Below, piece after piece: positions 6,494-15,187 of a stretch of 15,187 bases of DNA. This stretch comes from Ruminococcaceae bacterium UBA5396 (lineage in GTDB: Bacteria > Bacillota > Clostridia > Oscillospirales > Acutalibacteraceae), in NCBI GenBank assembly GCA_002410715.1, contig DHOG01000089.1:1-15187 (forward strand). Direction: 5' to 3'. A model generated the notes under the pieces. The model searched no databases. It worked only from the letters and a program-made list of their open reading frames with translations, and was not told where the DNA came from. Made by a program: the position numbers and the translations under genes. Every line of letters begins with the position of its first letter. Within the stretch, counting starts at the first letter, position 1.

Positions 6494-7351
6494 TTAAGCC
6501 TTTCCTCGGTTCAATTTTCTGTACTCTGTCGGTGACAACCCAGTTTGTTTTTTAAACACCCTGCTAAAATACAGGGCGTTTTGATATCCAACAATATCGC
6601 CTATTTCACCTATGTTGTAGGATGAAGAGGATAAGAGCTCCTTGGCTTTATTGATACGGACATTTGTAAGGTATTGCTGGGGACTTACTCCGACCTGTTT
6701 ATGAAACATTCTTGTAAACCAGCAGACGCTCATATTGGATTTTGTAGCATAAGCCGAGACGCTGAATGGTTGGTTAAATCTTGACTCCAGCAATTTTACA
6801 GCCTGCTCAACCTGTTTATTTCTTAAATAAAGTTTGTTTTCTTTTTCAAAAATAGAGCGAGACATCAAAATAAACAGTTCAGAACCATATGTATTTGCCA
6901 GCTCTTCAAAACTTTTACGCTTTAGCTGAAGCTCCTGTATAATATTCCTAAACATTATGCCATAATCATTTTTTACCTGGACATAAAATATTTTTTCGGG
7001 AGCCAGACCTTTATCTAGTAATATTTCCATAACATTGTTTCCGGTGAAATGCAGCCAGTATATTTCCGGTGAATCACAAAGCTTATAATAATATCTTTGA
7101 GGCTCATTCGGGTAATAGATAACAATGTTTCCTTCCCGGACGGGGTGCATATTTCCGTCTGTTTCAAAGTATGCAGTTCCCTTTATTATATAAAGGAGCT
7201 GATAATCCCTCCTTCCTTTTGGGCGAAAGGTACTGAAAATCTCCTTTTTAACCAATGTGTAATGTCCACAGCTGGTGACCGTTAACGGGTGATCATGATC
7301 CGCGATATCAATATCACTGTTGTTGTACAGGCTGCCGGAATTCATCATCAT
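6494..7351 (-). CDS. AraC-family transcriptional regulator with cupin-like sensor domain
   Basis: A 285-residue one-component regulator, probably controlling the divergent beta-galactosidase gene. The N-terminal half (about 25-115) looks like an AraC-type cupin sensor (YQLLYIIKGTAYFETDG, VREGNIVIYYPNEPQRY), which would bind a sugar. The C-terminal DNA-binding domain (about 183-281) has two helix-turn-helix units: one around 195-217 and one containing IGEIGDIVGY and FSRVFKKQTGLSPTEYR (248-277), the classic AraC/XylS signature. An AAAGGATGG upstream supports translation from the cluster of ATGs at 7351-7343. The exact one is uncertain by two codons. It has its own near-consensus promoter. No partner transporter gene is visible, so the natural inducer cannot be read from context. 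Confidence 0.92.
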   Translation of the reverse strand: MMMNSGSLYNNSDIDIADHDHPLTVTSCGHYTLVKKEIFSTFRPKGRRDYQLLYIIKGTAYFETDGNMHPVREGNIVIYYPNEPQRYYYKLCDSPEIYWLHFTGNNVMEILLDKGLAPEKIFYVQVKNDYGIMFRNIIQELQLKRKSFEELANTYGSELFILMSRSIFEKENKLYLRNKQVEQAVKLLESRFNQPFSVSAYATKSNMSVCWFTRMFHKQVGVSPQQYLTNVRINKAKELLSSSSYNIGEIGDIVGYQNALYFSRVFKKQTGLSPTEYRKLNRGKA

Positions 7352-7374
7352 TTTTTATAACCATCCTTTTATAA

Positions 7375-10575
<3,201 letters not shown>

Positions 10576-10578
<3 letters not shown>

Positions 10579-10618
10579 ATTAGTAAGGCCGCCCTTTTGG
10601 GGCGGCCTTACTAATTTA
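10576..10618. terminator. bidirectional terminator between lacZ and gerW
   Basis: Arms at 10576-10594 and 10600-10618 form a perfect 19-bp stem with the GC-rich core GGCCGCCC/GGGCGGCC, an adenine/uracil-rich base and a 5-nt loop. The lacZ TAA (10576-10578) is the first three bases of the stem. The stop of the facing gerW gene (10619-10621) abuts the other end. The AU-rich lower stem supplies the U tract in both directions. Confidence 0.85.
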
Positions 10619-11038
10619 TTAACCCTGCTGGCTTTGCTGTCCCTGCTGGTTTTGTTGACCGGACTGTTTGTTTTGACCCATTCCGCTAATGATTTGCGGA
10701 ATTTTATCCATAATTTGTCCCGCATTGCTTCCGACCGACATCATCTGAACGTTTTGGTTCTGATCATCAATTACGATTACCGCTTCGGTGTTTAGCTTTG
10801 CGCCGAGACCGAGGGCACCTGTTCCGCTTCCTGCTGAACCACCCATACCGCTGGCTCCCGCCGTGCCACCGCTCATATGGGCATTACCGCCGCCGTAACC
10901 GACCGTAACCGAAACGACAGGCATGAAAGTCTTTTCACCCTGTGTTACAGGCTTACCGATAACACCCTCTTTCTGAGTAAAGTTTTCTAAGCTGTGAAAC
11001 AATACGTCCAGATTTTCATTTAGATTCATCTGCTCCAT
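10619..11038 (-). CDS. ytfJ: GerW family sporulation protein (YtfJ)
   Basis: A 139-residue protein of the GerW/YtfJ family. In Bacillus subtilis the homologue is made in the forespore and affects germination by some non-nutrient signals; its mechanism is not well understood. Here the N-terminal part includes GVIGKPVTQGEKTFMPVVSV, then a Gly/Ala/Ser-rich stretch (about 48-77), a conserved GLGAKLNTEAVIVI (77-90) and a Gln/Gly/Ser-rich tail (about 121-139) that is probably disordered. AAAGGAG lies upstream, inside the preceding gene. The ATG overlaps the end of the DUF2953 gene by 13 nt, indicating translational coupling. The same two-gene arrangement is widespread in spore formers. Confidence 0.92.
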   Translation of the reverse strand: MEQMNLNENLDVLFHSLENFTQKEGVIGKPVTQGEKTFMPVVSVTVGYGGGNAHMSGGTAGASGMGGSAGSGTGALGLGAKLNTEAVIVIDDQNQNVQMMSVGSNAGQIMDKIPQIISGMGQNKQSGQQNQQGQQSQQG

Positions 11039-11562
11039 GCTATATCTCTCCTTTTATTTTTGTTTTCCAGCTGAACACGCATTATATTTGCAAGTGTTCT
11101 GCCTAAATCCAGCTCTGAACCGGCAATAATATACACATACTGATCGAAAGACAGAAAATCGGGGAATTGTGAAATTTTAATGCCACTCAAATAAGACTGA
11201 ATGATTTGAATAACCCCACTGGTAATGCCGGTGGAAAACGGGTTGTCAAAGCTGTAATAAACATTTGCAAATGAGTTATTAAGATCAAGGGCTCTGATTA
11301 ATTTCCATTTTAATATCTTTTTCCCTCCTAATGCCTTAATAACTTTTGAAAAAATGCGTATTTTACCTAAATACACATCAATACTAGAATTGCTGCTTCT
11401 GACATTTGCTTTTGCTGTAAGCAAAGAATTGAGCCAGCTTAAGCGAACCGCCAATTCATTTGCATTTGTATTAAATTCTAGCCTTATTGTTATGACAGTA
11501 AAAAGAAGAATCAATACAATTAATGTCAGCAAAAGCAGAATAATAAGCAGAATATACATCAT
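11026..11562 (-). CDS. DUF2953 domain membrane-anchored protein
   Basis: About 178 residues with one N-terminal membrane segment (roughly 2-25: MYILLIILLLLTLIVLILLF) and a soluble part containing VRLSWLNSLLTAKANV and DLGRTLANIMRV. This is the DUF2953 family commonly found directly upstream of ytfJ (B. subtilis YtfI); its function is unknown and a sporulation role is inferred from the partner. The start is placed at 11562 (or the adjacent ATG 11559), preceded by GAAAGGCG. A longer in-frame TTG start at 11622 exists but lies inside a terminator-like hairpin, so I reject it. The 3' end overlaps gerW. Confidence 0.82.
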   Translation of the reverse strand: MMYILLIILLLLTLIVLILLFTVITIRLEFNTNANELAVRLSWLNSLLTAKANVRSSNSSIDVYLGKIRIFSKVIKALGGKKILKWKLIRALDLNNSFANVYYSFDNPFSTGITSGVIQIIQSYLSGIKISQFPDFLSFDQYVYIIAGSELDLGRTLANIMRVQLENKNKRRDIAWSR

Positions 11563-11608
11563 AAGGCCAGCGCCTTTCTGCACATTTTTATCTGAAAGAT
11601 AACGTGCA

Positions 11609-11651
11609 AATTTTGGAGGCAAGCTATTTTGTTTAACTTACCTCCAAAATT
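11609..11651 (-). terminator. hairpin after sigE, probable terminator
   Basis: Arms 11609-11623 and 11637-11651 pair over 15 bp with one G-U wobble around a 13-nt loop. It lies about 60 nt after the sigE stop. The minus-strand continuation (TTTGCACG) has only a short U run, supplemented by the AAAATT of the lower stem, so termination may be partial. It could alternatively be a leader structure of the DUF2953-gerW transcript; GGAGG is buried in one arm. Confidence 0.6.
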
Positions 11652-11710
11652 AGTGTTTCCTGATTAAATTCACTTATAATATAATAATATTTGAAATAAA
11701 ACTAATATAC

Positions 11711-12433
11711 TCAACAGGCTCGCTCAAAATCTTTTTTTAGCCTTTTTATTATTTTCTTTTCAAGTCTTGATATGTATGACTGTGAAATACCAAGCAGGTC
11801 GGCAACCTCTTTTTGGGTATGCTCTTTATTCCCATTAATACCGAATCTAAGATACATGATGAACTGTTCACGTTCTGTCAAGTGGGAGATGCATTCAAGA
11901 AGCAGGTTCTTTTCCGCCTCTTGCTCTATATTTCGATTAACGATATCAGGCTCACTTCCCAATATATCCGAAAGAAGAAGCTCATTTCCGTCCCAATCTA
12001 CGTTCAGCGGTTCATCAATTGACATCTCGTTTCGTAAGGGTGCATTTTTCCTTAGATACATTAGAATTTCATTTTCAATACAGCGAGAGGAATAGGTTGC
12101 AAGCTTTATGTTCCTTAACGGACAGAATGTATTGACCGCTTTAATCAAACCAATGGTTCCAATAGAGATTAGATCTTCAATTCCAACTCCGGAATTTTCA
12201 AATTTTCGTGCAATATAAACAACTAATCTTAAATTATGAGTTATTAGTTTGTCGCGTGCTGAATAGTCTCCCGCTGCTATTTTATTAAAAACTTCTGCTT
12301 CCTCTTCTGCGGTGAGCGGGGGAGGAAGGGTATCTGCTCCGTTTATATAATACGTTTGGTCAGCTATATGGCCCAATAACTTTTGCCACAGCAGACGTAT
12401 TCGATTAAGAGCCGCGGCTATCGCTTTTTGCAA
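11711..12433 (-). CDS. sigE: RNA polymerase sporulation sigma factor SigE (pro-form)
   Basis: Early mother-cell sigma factor of endospore formation, 240 residues against 239 in B. subtilis. A hydrophobic/basic pro-sequence (about 1-29, including [10 protein letters not shown]) precedes [13 protein letters not shown], the usual processing area. Region 2 (about 60-130) contains [26 protein letters not shown] and [34 protein letters not shown] (141-156) and region 4 with [29 protein letters not shown] (206-234) are near-identical to the family. The start is a TTG (12433) with AAGGAG (12443-12448) 9 nt upstream; no better ATG exists. The gene overlaps spoIIGA by 16 nt. Unlike in many spore formers, the next gene is not sigG, although sigG may be elsewhere in the genome. 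Confidence 0.95.
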   Translation of the reverse strand: MQKAIAAALNRIRLLWQKLLGHIADQTYYINGADTLPPPLTAEEEAEVFNKIAAGDYSARDKLITHNLRLVVYIARKFENSGVGIEDLISIGTIGLIKAVNTFCPLRNIKLATYSSRCIENEILMYLRKNAPLRNEMSIDEPLNVDWDGNELLLSDILGSEPDIVNRNIEQEAEKNLLLECISHLTEREQFIMYLRFGINGNKEHTQKEVADLLGISQSYISRLEKKIIKRLKKDFERAC

Positions 12434-13371
12434 GATGATCTGCTCCTTTCCAGCAAATTAACCAAATCAGTACCAATGATTGCGTCATATTCGCCTCGTC
12501 CCAATATGCGGCAGATTGCGACATAAGCTCCTGTTATATCTGTGTTTGCGTCCTGTGATGAAACCAGATCCATGTGAGTGGGCACAAAAGCCGGCAGCAG
12601 ACCGGTTCCGCTGACTGTATGGAGTGGTATCATGCGCAGCCGTGAACGCACAGCGGCTGCAACACCACCATGGCTGCCTTCAACACCCTCTGAGGTATCA
12701 GTGCCTTGATAAGAATCATTATTATCTAAAGTATTAGATATAGATTTGTGTAGTTCCTCCGAGAGATAGGATTCAATTGCGCCAAATCTCACCACAGCTA
12801 CCGGACTTCCGGAAAATATTTCGGTAACATGGTGACCGGTGTCATACAGTGTCCGCAAACTAACAGTACCGTTGCCGCAGTCCAAAATCAGCCGATATTC
12901 CTGTCCAAGTGCTAGACGTTTATGAGTAAGTCTGTCATAAATGCTAATTGCAAAATAACTGATTACCGTTAACGCTGTTAGCATAAGAGGGGATACATTG
13001 TAGTACACAACACCGTTAATCACGTAGAATCCTGCCGGTGCAGCAAAAAACCAGATTGCAAATGCAATCCCGCCAAATAATGCGGAGCAAACCAGAAATA
13101 CCGCAAGCTGTTTTATGTAAAGAATGAAACTACGCCATATAAAAGCGATGCGAATAATGATACATGCGCATACAGCTTTTAAAAGAAACGATATCGGTAC
13201 AGGCAAAGCGGGAAGAAAAAGCATACATGAGCAAGCACTGCCTGCAATCGCACCCAATACCAACCTGAATCTTTTTGGAGGCAGACGTAAAATCCGAGAT
13301 ACAGCAGACAGAAGCAGGAAATCTATGAACAGATTTAAAGCAATCAGTATATCAATATATATAACAGGCAT
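12418..13371 (-). CDS. spoIIGA: sporulation sigma-E factor-processing peptidase SpoIIGA
   Basis: Membrane-bound aspartic protease that removes the pro-sequence of sigma-E in the mother cell after a signal from the forespore. The ATG at 13371 has GGAGGTGAT 7-8 nt upstream; the longer in-frame start at 13419 falls on the promoter and is rejected. The 317-residue product has about five hydrophobic segments in residues 1-145, then a cytoplasmic protease domain. Asp177 in [20 protein letters not shown] is the expected catalytic residue. B. subtilis SpoIIGA has Asp183 in a DSGN-type motif, so DTGH is a variation at the fourth position. [10 protein letters not shown] and [12 protein letters not shown] near the C-terminus also fit the family. 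A Ser/Gly/Asp-rich linker around 215-240 looks flexible. It is co-transcribed and translationally coupled with sigE. Confidence 0.93.
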   Translation of the reverse strand: MPVIYIDILIALNLFIDFLLLSAVSRILRLPPKRFRLVLGAIAGSACSCMLFLPALPVPISFLLKAVCACIIIRIAFIWRSFILYIKQLAVFLVCSALFGGIAFAIWFFAAPAGFYVINGVVYYNVSPLMLTALTVISYFAISIYDRLTHKRLALGQEYRLILDCGNGTVSLRTLYDTGHHVTEIFSGSPVAVVRFGAIESYLSEELHKSISNTLDNNDSYQGTDTSEGVEGSHGGVAAAVRSRLRMIPLHTVSGTGLLPAFVPTHMDLVSSQDANTDITGAYVAICRILGRGEYDAIIGTDLVNLLERSRSSCKKR

Positions 13372-13403
13372 CAGCCCAATCACCTCCGAATCATTAAATA
13401 CTA

Positions 13404-13441
13404 AAACCGGTCCGCTCATTTATTATAGCGAGGAAACCGGT
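13404..13441. repeat. paired AAACCGGT sites flanking the spoIIGA -10
   Basis: AAACCGGT occurs at 13404-13411 and again at 13434-13441, exactly 30 bp apart. Both contain the palindrome ACCGGT, and the -10 box lies at the midpoint. Adjacent CCGCT and AGCG bases extend the symmetry. This could be an operator or a hairpin. ACCGGT is not rare in the window, so chance is possible. Confidence 0.4.
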
Positions 13442-13455
13442 TTGATTATGACGAA
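13422..13455 (-). promoter_or_regulatory. spoIIGA-sigE promoter with candidate Spo0A box
   Basis: TATAAT (13422-13427 in the minus sense) lies about 50 nt upstream of the spoIIGA start. There is no recognisable -35 at 16-18 bp. A TGACGAA (13449-13455, read on the plus strand) fits the Spo0A-box consensus TGNCGAA and would sit near -34 to -40. In B. subtilis the spoIIG promoter is likewise sigma-A dependent, lacks a normally spaced -35 and is activated by Spo0A bound close to that region. That parallel raises confidence; a single heptamer match alone would be weak. Confidence 0.5.
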
Positions 13456-13472
13456 AAAGCGGTTAAGGACAA

Positions 13473-13506
13473 ATAAAAATACCGGGACAGCCGAAGCAGT
13501 CCAGGT
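13473..13506 (-). terminator. UUCG-loop terminator of the DUF4190 gene
   Basis: In the minus sense, arms ACCTGGACTGC and GCTGTCCCGGT enclose a TTCG tetraloop closed by C-G, with two internal mismatches in 11 positions, followed by ATTTTTATTT. It separates the DUF4190 gene from the spoIIG promoter. Confidence 0.8.
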
Positions 13507-13525
13507 ATGTATTGGTAATACTGTG

Positions 13526-14176
13526 TTAAAGCAGTTTAAACTTGGCAGAAAGGGAGGCAAATGCAGTTTTCCAAACAGGAATATTATTATATTCATAGTA
13601 GTGATATCCTTCCGGATCTACCGACATAGCTAAAAAAATGATTACAAGGATGAAGCTTGAAACAAAAAACATGATAGCACCAATTACAATACCGGCAATT
13701 GCCATACCTCCGTCTCCCTTTGACTTTGCAACTATACCAAGTATAAGTCCCAGCAGAGATAATAATATGTTTAATCCAGGAATCCAGCAAAATACTACGC
13801 TCACGATACTTAGAACCAATGAAGCAACCGCAAGCCCGGATTCAGGCTTTGCGGGTTTATAGGGCGGCTGATAATTATAGTGCGGATATGCAGGGGGAGC
13901 CTGGTAATATTGAGGGGGATAATACGGCTGCTGATAATATTGCTGTTGGTTATATTGCTGCTGTCCGGGATTATACGGCGGATAGACAGGAGGCTGCTGG
14001 GGGGATGGTGCAGCCTGTGTGTGCTGAAACTGTTCCGAGGATTGATTGTGTGTATCATGTGTATATGGAGTAGCAGGAGGGGGATTGTTTTGCTGCGCTG
14101 TGTTTATGTCAGGGTTACTGTGATTTGACGTATGATCACCATCGAAATTCGGGAAACCGCCCGTATTCTCCGCCAT
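13526..14176 (-). CDS. DUF4190 membrane protein with Pro/Gln/Tyr-rich N-terminal tail
   Basis: Predicted 216-residue protein. The first 110 residues are low-complexity and hydrophilic, first Asn/His/Thr-rich and then dominated by Pro, Gln and Tyr (QQYNQQQYYQQPYYPPQYY, 73-91), and are likely disordered. Two hydrophobic regions follow (about 113-150 and 156-184), with the GLAVASLVLSIVSVVFCWIPG and GDGGMAIAGIVIGAI patterns typical of DUF4190, whose function is unknown. The final 30 residues are polar with YHYYEYNN. AGGAG 7 nt upstream supports the ATG. Its promoter and terminator suggest a single-gene unit, so proximity to the spoIIG locus need not mean a sporulation role. The tail could serve as a cytoplasmic binding or multimerising segment; this is inference. 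Confidence 0.82.
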   Translation of the reverse strand: MAENTGGFPNFDGDHTSNHSNPDINTAQQNNPPPATPYTHDTHNQSSEQFQHTQAAPSPQQPPVYPPYNPGQQQYNQQQYYQQPYYPPQYYQAPPAYPHYNYQPPYKPAKPESGLAVASLVLSIVSVVFCWIPGLNILLSLLGLILGIVAKSKGDGGMAIAGIVIGAIMFFVSSFILVIIFLAMSVDPEGYHYYEYNNIPVWKTAFASLSAKFKLL

Positions 14177-14217
14177 TGCAATTCTCCTGTCTATAATTTA
14201 CTGTTTTGTTCAAACTC

Positions 14218-14246
14218 ATTATAACAAACTAATTGTTCAAAGACAA
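14218..14246 (-). promoter_or_regulatory. promoter of the DUF4190 gene
   Basis: In the minus sense there is TTGTCT (14241-14246), a 17-bp spacer, and TATAAT (14218-14223). TTGTTCAAA is present twice on the plus strand (14206-14214 and 14233-14241), 27 bp apart, on either side of the -10. Confidence 0.6.
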
Positions 14247-14416
14247 GAAAGTTTTGCCTTGTAAAACTTGATATTGAATTTCCCAGGAATCCTGCGGGCA
14301 CGGGTGGGTTCTAATTCAAATTAGTATTAAAATCCGTGAGTTTATAAATAAATGATAATTTGATGTTGACGATAACCGATATAACTGGACATCACGCCAA
14401 TTCTGCTGAATAGCCG
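14247..14416. other. non-coding stretch between two divergent promoters
   Basis: Together with the flanking promoters this is a 340-bp gene-free interval (14177-14516). I find no open frame with a ribosome binding site, no tRNA cloverleaf, and no strong hairpin in this central part. Minor dyads are CAGGAATCCTG (about 14284-14294) and CTAATTCAAATTAG. Nothing further can be supported. Confidence 0.5.
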
Positions 14417-14444
14417 TTGCAATTCGCGGATTTCATGTTAAAAT
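14417..14444 (+). promoter_or_regulatory. promoter of the ACT-PFL operon
   Basis: TTGCAA (14417-14422), a 16-bp spacer and TAAAAT (14439-14444), with a TG dinucleotide one base upstream of the -10 (extended -10). Transcription would begin near 14451, leaving a leader of about 65 nt. Confidence 0.55.
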
Positions 14445-14470
14445 ATAAGTCATTGTTATTATTAAGTGAT

Positions 14471-14492
14471 CGGGCAGATTTTGTCTTGCCCG
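14471..14492 (+). other. leader hairpin upstream of the ACT-domain gene
   Basis: CGGGCA (14471-14476) and TGCCCG (14487-14492) form a 6-bp stem with a 10-nt loop, followed by TTTCATTTT. It lies between the predicted start site and the AGGAGG (14504-14509), so it may be a weak attenuator or the terminator of a very short RNA. Function is unproven. Confidence 0.4.
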
Positions 14493-14516
14493 TTTCATTT
14501 TACAGGAGGATATTTT

Positions 14517-14786
14517 ATGCGCGCTGTTATTACCGTTATCGGCAAGGATACCGTCGGAATACTCGCAAAAATTTCATCTGCTTGTGCAGAACATCATAAT
14601 AATATTATAGAGGTAACTCAGTCTGTCATGCAGGATTTATTTGTAATGATCATGCTGGTTGACATTTCAAAATGCACCATCCCATTTACGGAATTTGCTG
14701 ATCAAATGTCCGAACTGGGCGAAGAGATGGGCCTTTCTATCCGGGCTATGCATGAAGATATATTTAATTCAATGCACAGGATATGA
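14517..14786 (+). CDS. ACT domain-containing protein (UPF0237 type)
   Basis: An 89-residue single ACT domain, a fold that usually binds amino acids and regulates partner proteins. The beta1-loop-alpha1 signature GKDTVGILAKIS (9-20) and the second strand pattern NNIIEVTQSVMQDLFVMIMLVD (28-49) are typical. The ATG at 14517 has a strong AGGAGG 7 nt upstream; the earlier in-frame ATG at 14466 lies before the leader hairpin and is rejected. The next gene, 47 bp downstream, encodes a PFL-family protein, and the pair is conserved in many Firmicutes, suggesting the ACT protein is its regulatory partner. The ligand is unknown. Confidence 0.9.
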   Translation: MRAVITVIGKDTVGILAKISSACAEHHNNIIEVTQSVMQDLFVMIMLVDISKCTIPFTEFADQMSELGEEMGLSIRAMHEDIFNSMHRI

Positions 14787-14833
14787 ACCGCCAATTATAA
14801 TATTCATCTTACGAATCTGAAAGGAATAGAACT

Positions 14834-15187
14834 GTGATCAATACCAAGGATATTTTGGAAACCATTACCATGATCCAGGACGAGCATCTTGATGTCCGTA
14901 CCATAACAATGGGTATCTCTCTGCTTGACTGCTGTGACAGTGATATAGATAAAACATGCACCCGTGTTTATGATAAAATAACCCGATATGCTCGGAACCT
15001 GGTAAAAACAGGCGAGGATATTGAAAAGGAATATGGCATCCCAATCATCAACAAGCGTATCTCGGTAACGCCTATTGCAATGGTTGTCGCTTCATGTGCC
15101 GTGAAGGATCCCGTGCGCCTTGCCCTAACACTGGAGAAGGCGGCACGTGCTTGCGGTGTTAATTTTATTGGGGGTTATTCCGCTCTG
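14834..15187 (+). CDS. PFL family protein (DUF711/UPF0210), N-terminal part
   Basis: A GTG start at 14834, with AAAGGAAT upstream at about 14820-14827, opens 118 codons that run off the window end without a stop. The product begins [23 protein letters not shown] and continues with TMGISLLDC and [16 protein letters not shown], the recognisable N-terminus of the UPF0210/DUF711 family of about 450 residues. That family resembles pyruvate formate-lyase-like folds, but its activity is not established to my knowledge. It is co-transcribed with the ACT-domain gene. Only about a quarter of the protein is visible, so active-site residues cannot be checked. Confidence 0.9.
   Translation, partial: MINTKDILETITMIQDEHLDVRTITMGISLLDCCDSDIDKTCTRVYDKITRYARNLVKTGEDIEKEYGIPIINKRISVTPIAMVVASCAVKDPVRLALTLEKAARACGVNFIGGYSAL

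Noticed and set aside
13372..13419. Longer start for SpoIIGA
   Set aside because: It would begin at or before the predicted transcription start and lacks a ribosome binding site, whereas 13371 has GGAGGTGAT.
14280..14330. GGGTTCTAATTC resembling a tRNA T-arm
   Set aside because: There are no matching stem, anticodon arm, D-arm or acceptor stem around it.

Overview
The window comes from a spore-forming, low-to-moderate GC Firmicute of the class Clostridia. An Oscillospirales/Ruminococcaceae-type genome is my best guess, but this is inference from gene content. The main evidence is a spoIIGA-sigE pair with a GerW (YtfJ) gene, a tRNA-Trp-type T-box leader, near-consensus sigma-A promoters (TTGACA/TATAAT), strong AGGAGG-like ribosome binding sites, and GTG/TTG starts. 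No rRNA, tRNA, insertion sequence, prophage or CRISPR array is visible.

Left part (1-3770): a YbiT-like ABC-F ATPase is followed by a consensus promoter, a T-box riboswitch with a UGG (Trp) specifier and its terminator, and then an orphan TrpB2-type tryptophan synthase beta chain. No trpA is seen. This unit converges on a minus-strand cluster. The two are separated by a 20-bp-stem bidirectional terminator and a perfect 42-bp palindrome that also encodes the C-terminus of the facing lipoprotein.

Middle (3731-10620): on the minus strand lie a DUF6106-like membrane protein, a terminator hairpin, the fused NAD(P)HX repair enzyme (epimerase plus dehydratase) and a small lipoprotein whose start is 4 nt beyond the Nnr stop. 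An AraC-family regulator is divergent from a LacZ-type GH2 beta-galactosidase. Both have recognisable promoters in the 212-bp gap, so a locally controlled, intracellular sugar-hydrolysis unit is likely.

Right part (10619-14176, minus strand): this is a sporulation block. A DUF4190 membrane protein with a Pro/Gln/Tyr-rich tail is transcribed first and ends at its own UUCG-loop terminator. Then comes spoIIGA-sigE, overlapping by 16 nt, from a promoter with a TATAAT box, no good -35, and a TGNCGAA (Spo0A-box-like) heptamer where the -35 would be. After another hairpin comes a DUF2953-gerW pair overlapping by 13 nt. SpoIIGA should activate pro-SigmaE in the mother cell.

Right edge (14417-15187, plus strand): a promoter and leader hairpin precede a small ACT-domain protein and the first 118 codons of a PFL-family (DUF711/UPF0210) protein, a common pair in Firmicutes.

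Most of the window is ordinary core or accessory clostridial sequence. The observations most worth following are the coherent loss of one of the two ATP sites in the ABC-F protein, the Trp T-box on an orphan TrpB2, the spoIIG promoter architecture, and the palindrome that doubles as coding sequence. I see no clear evidence of a wholly new system.
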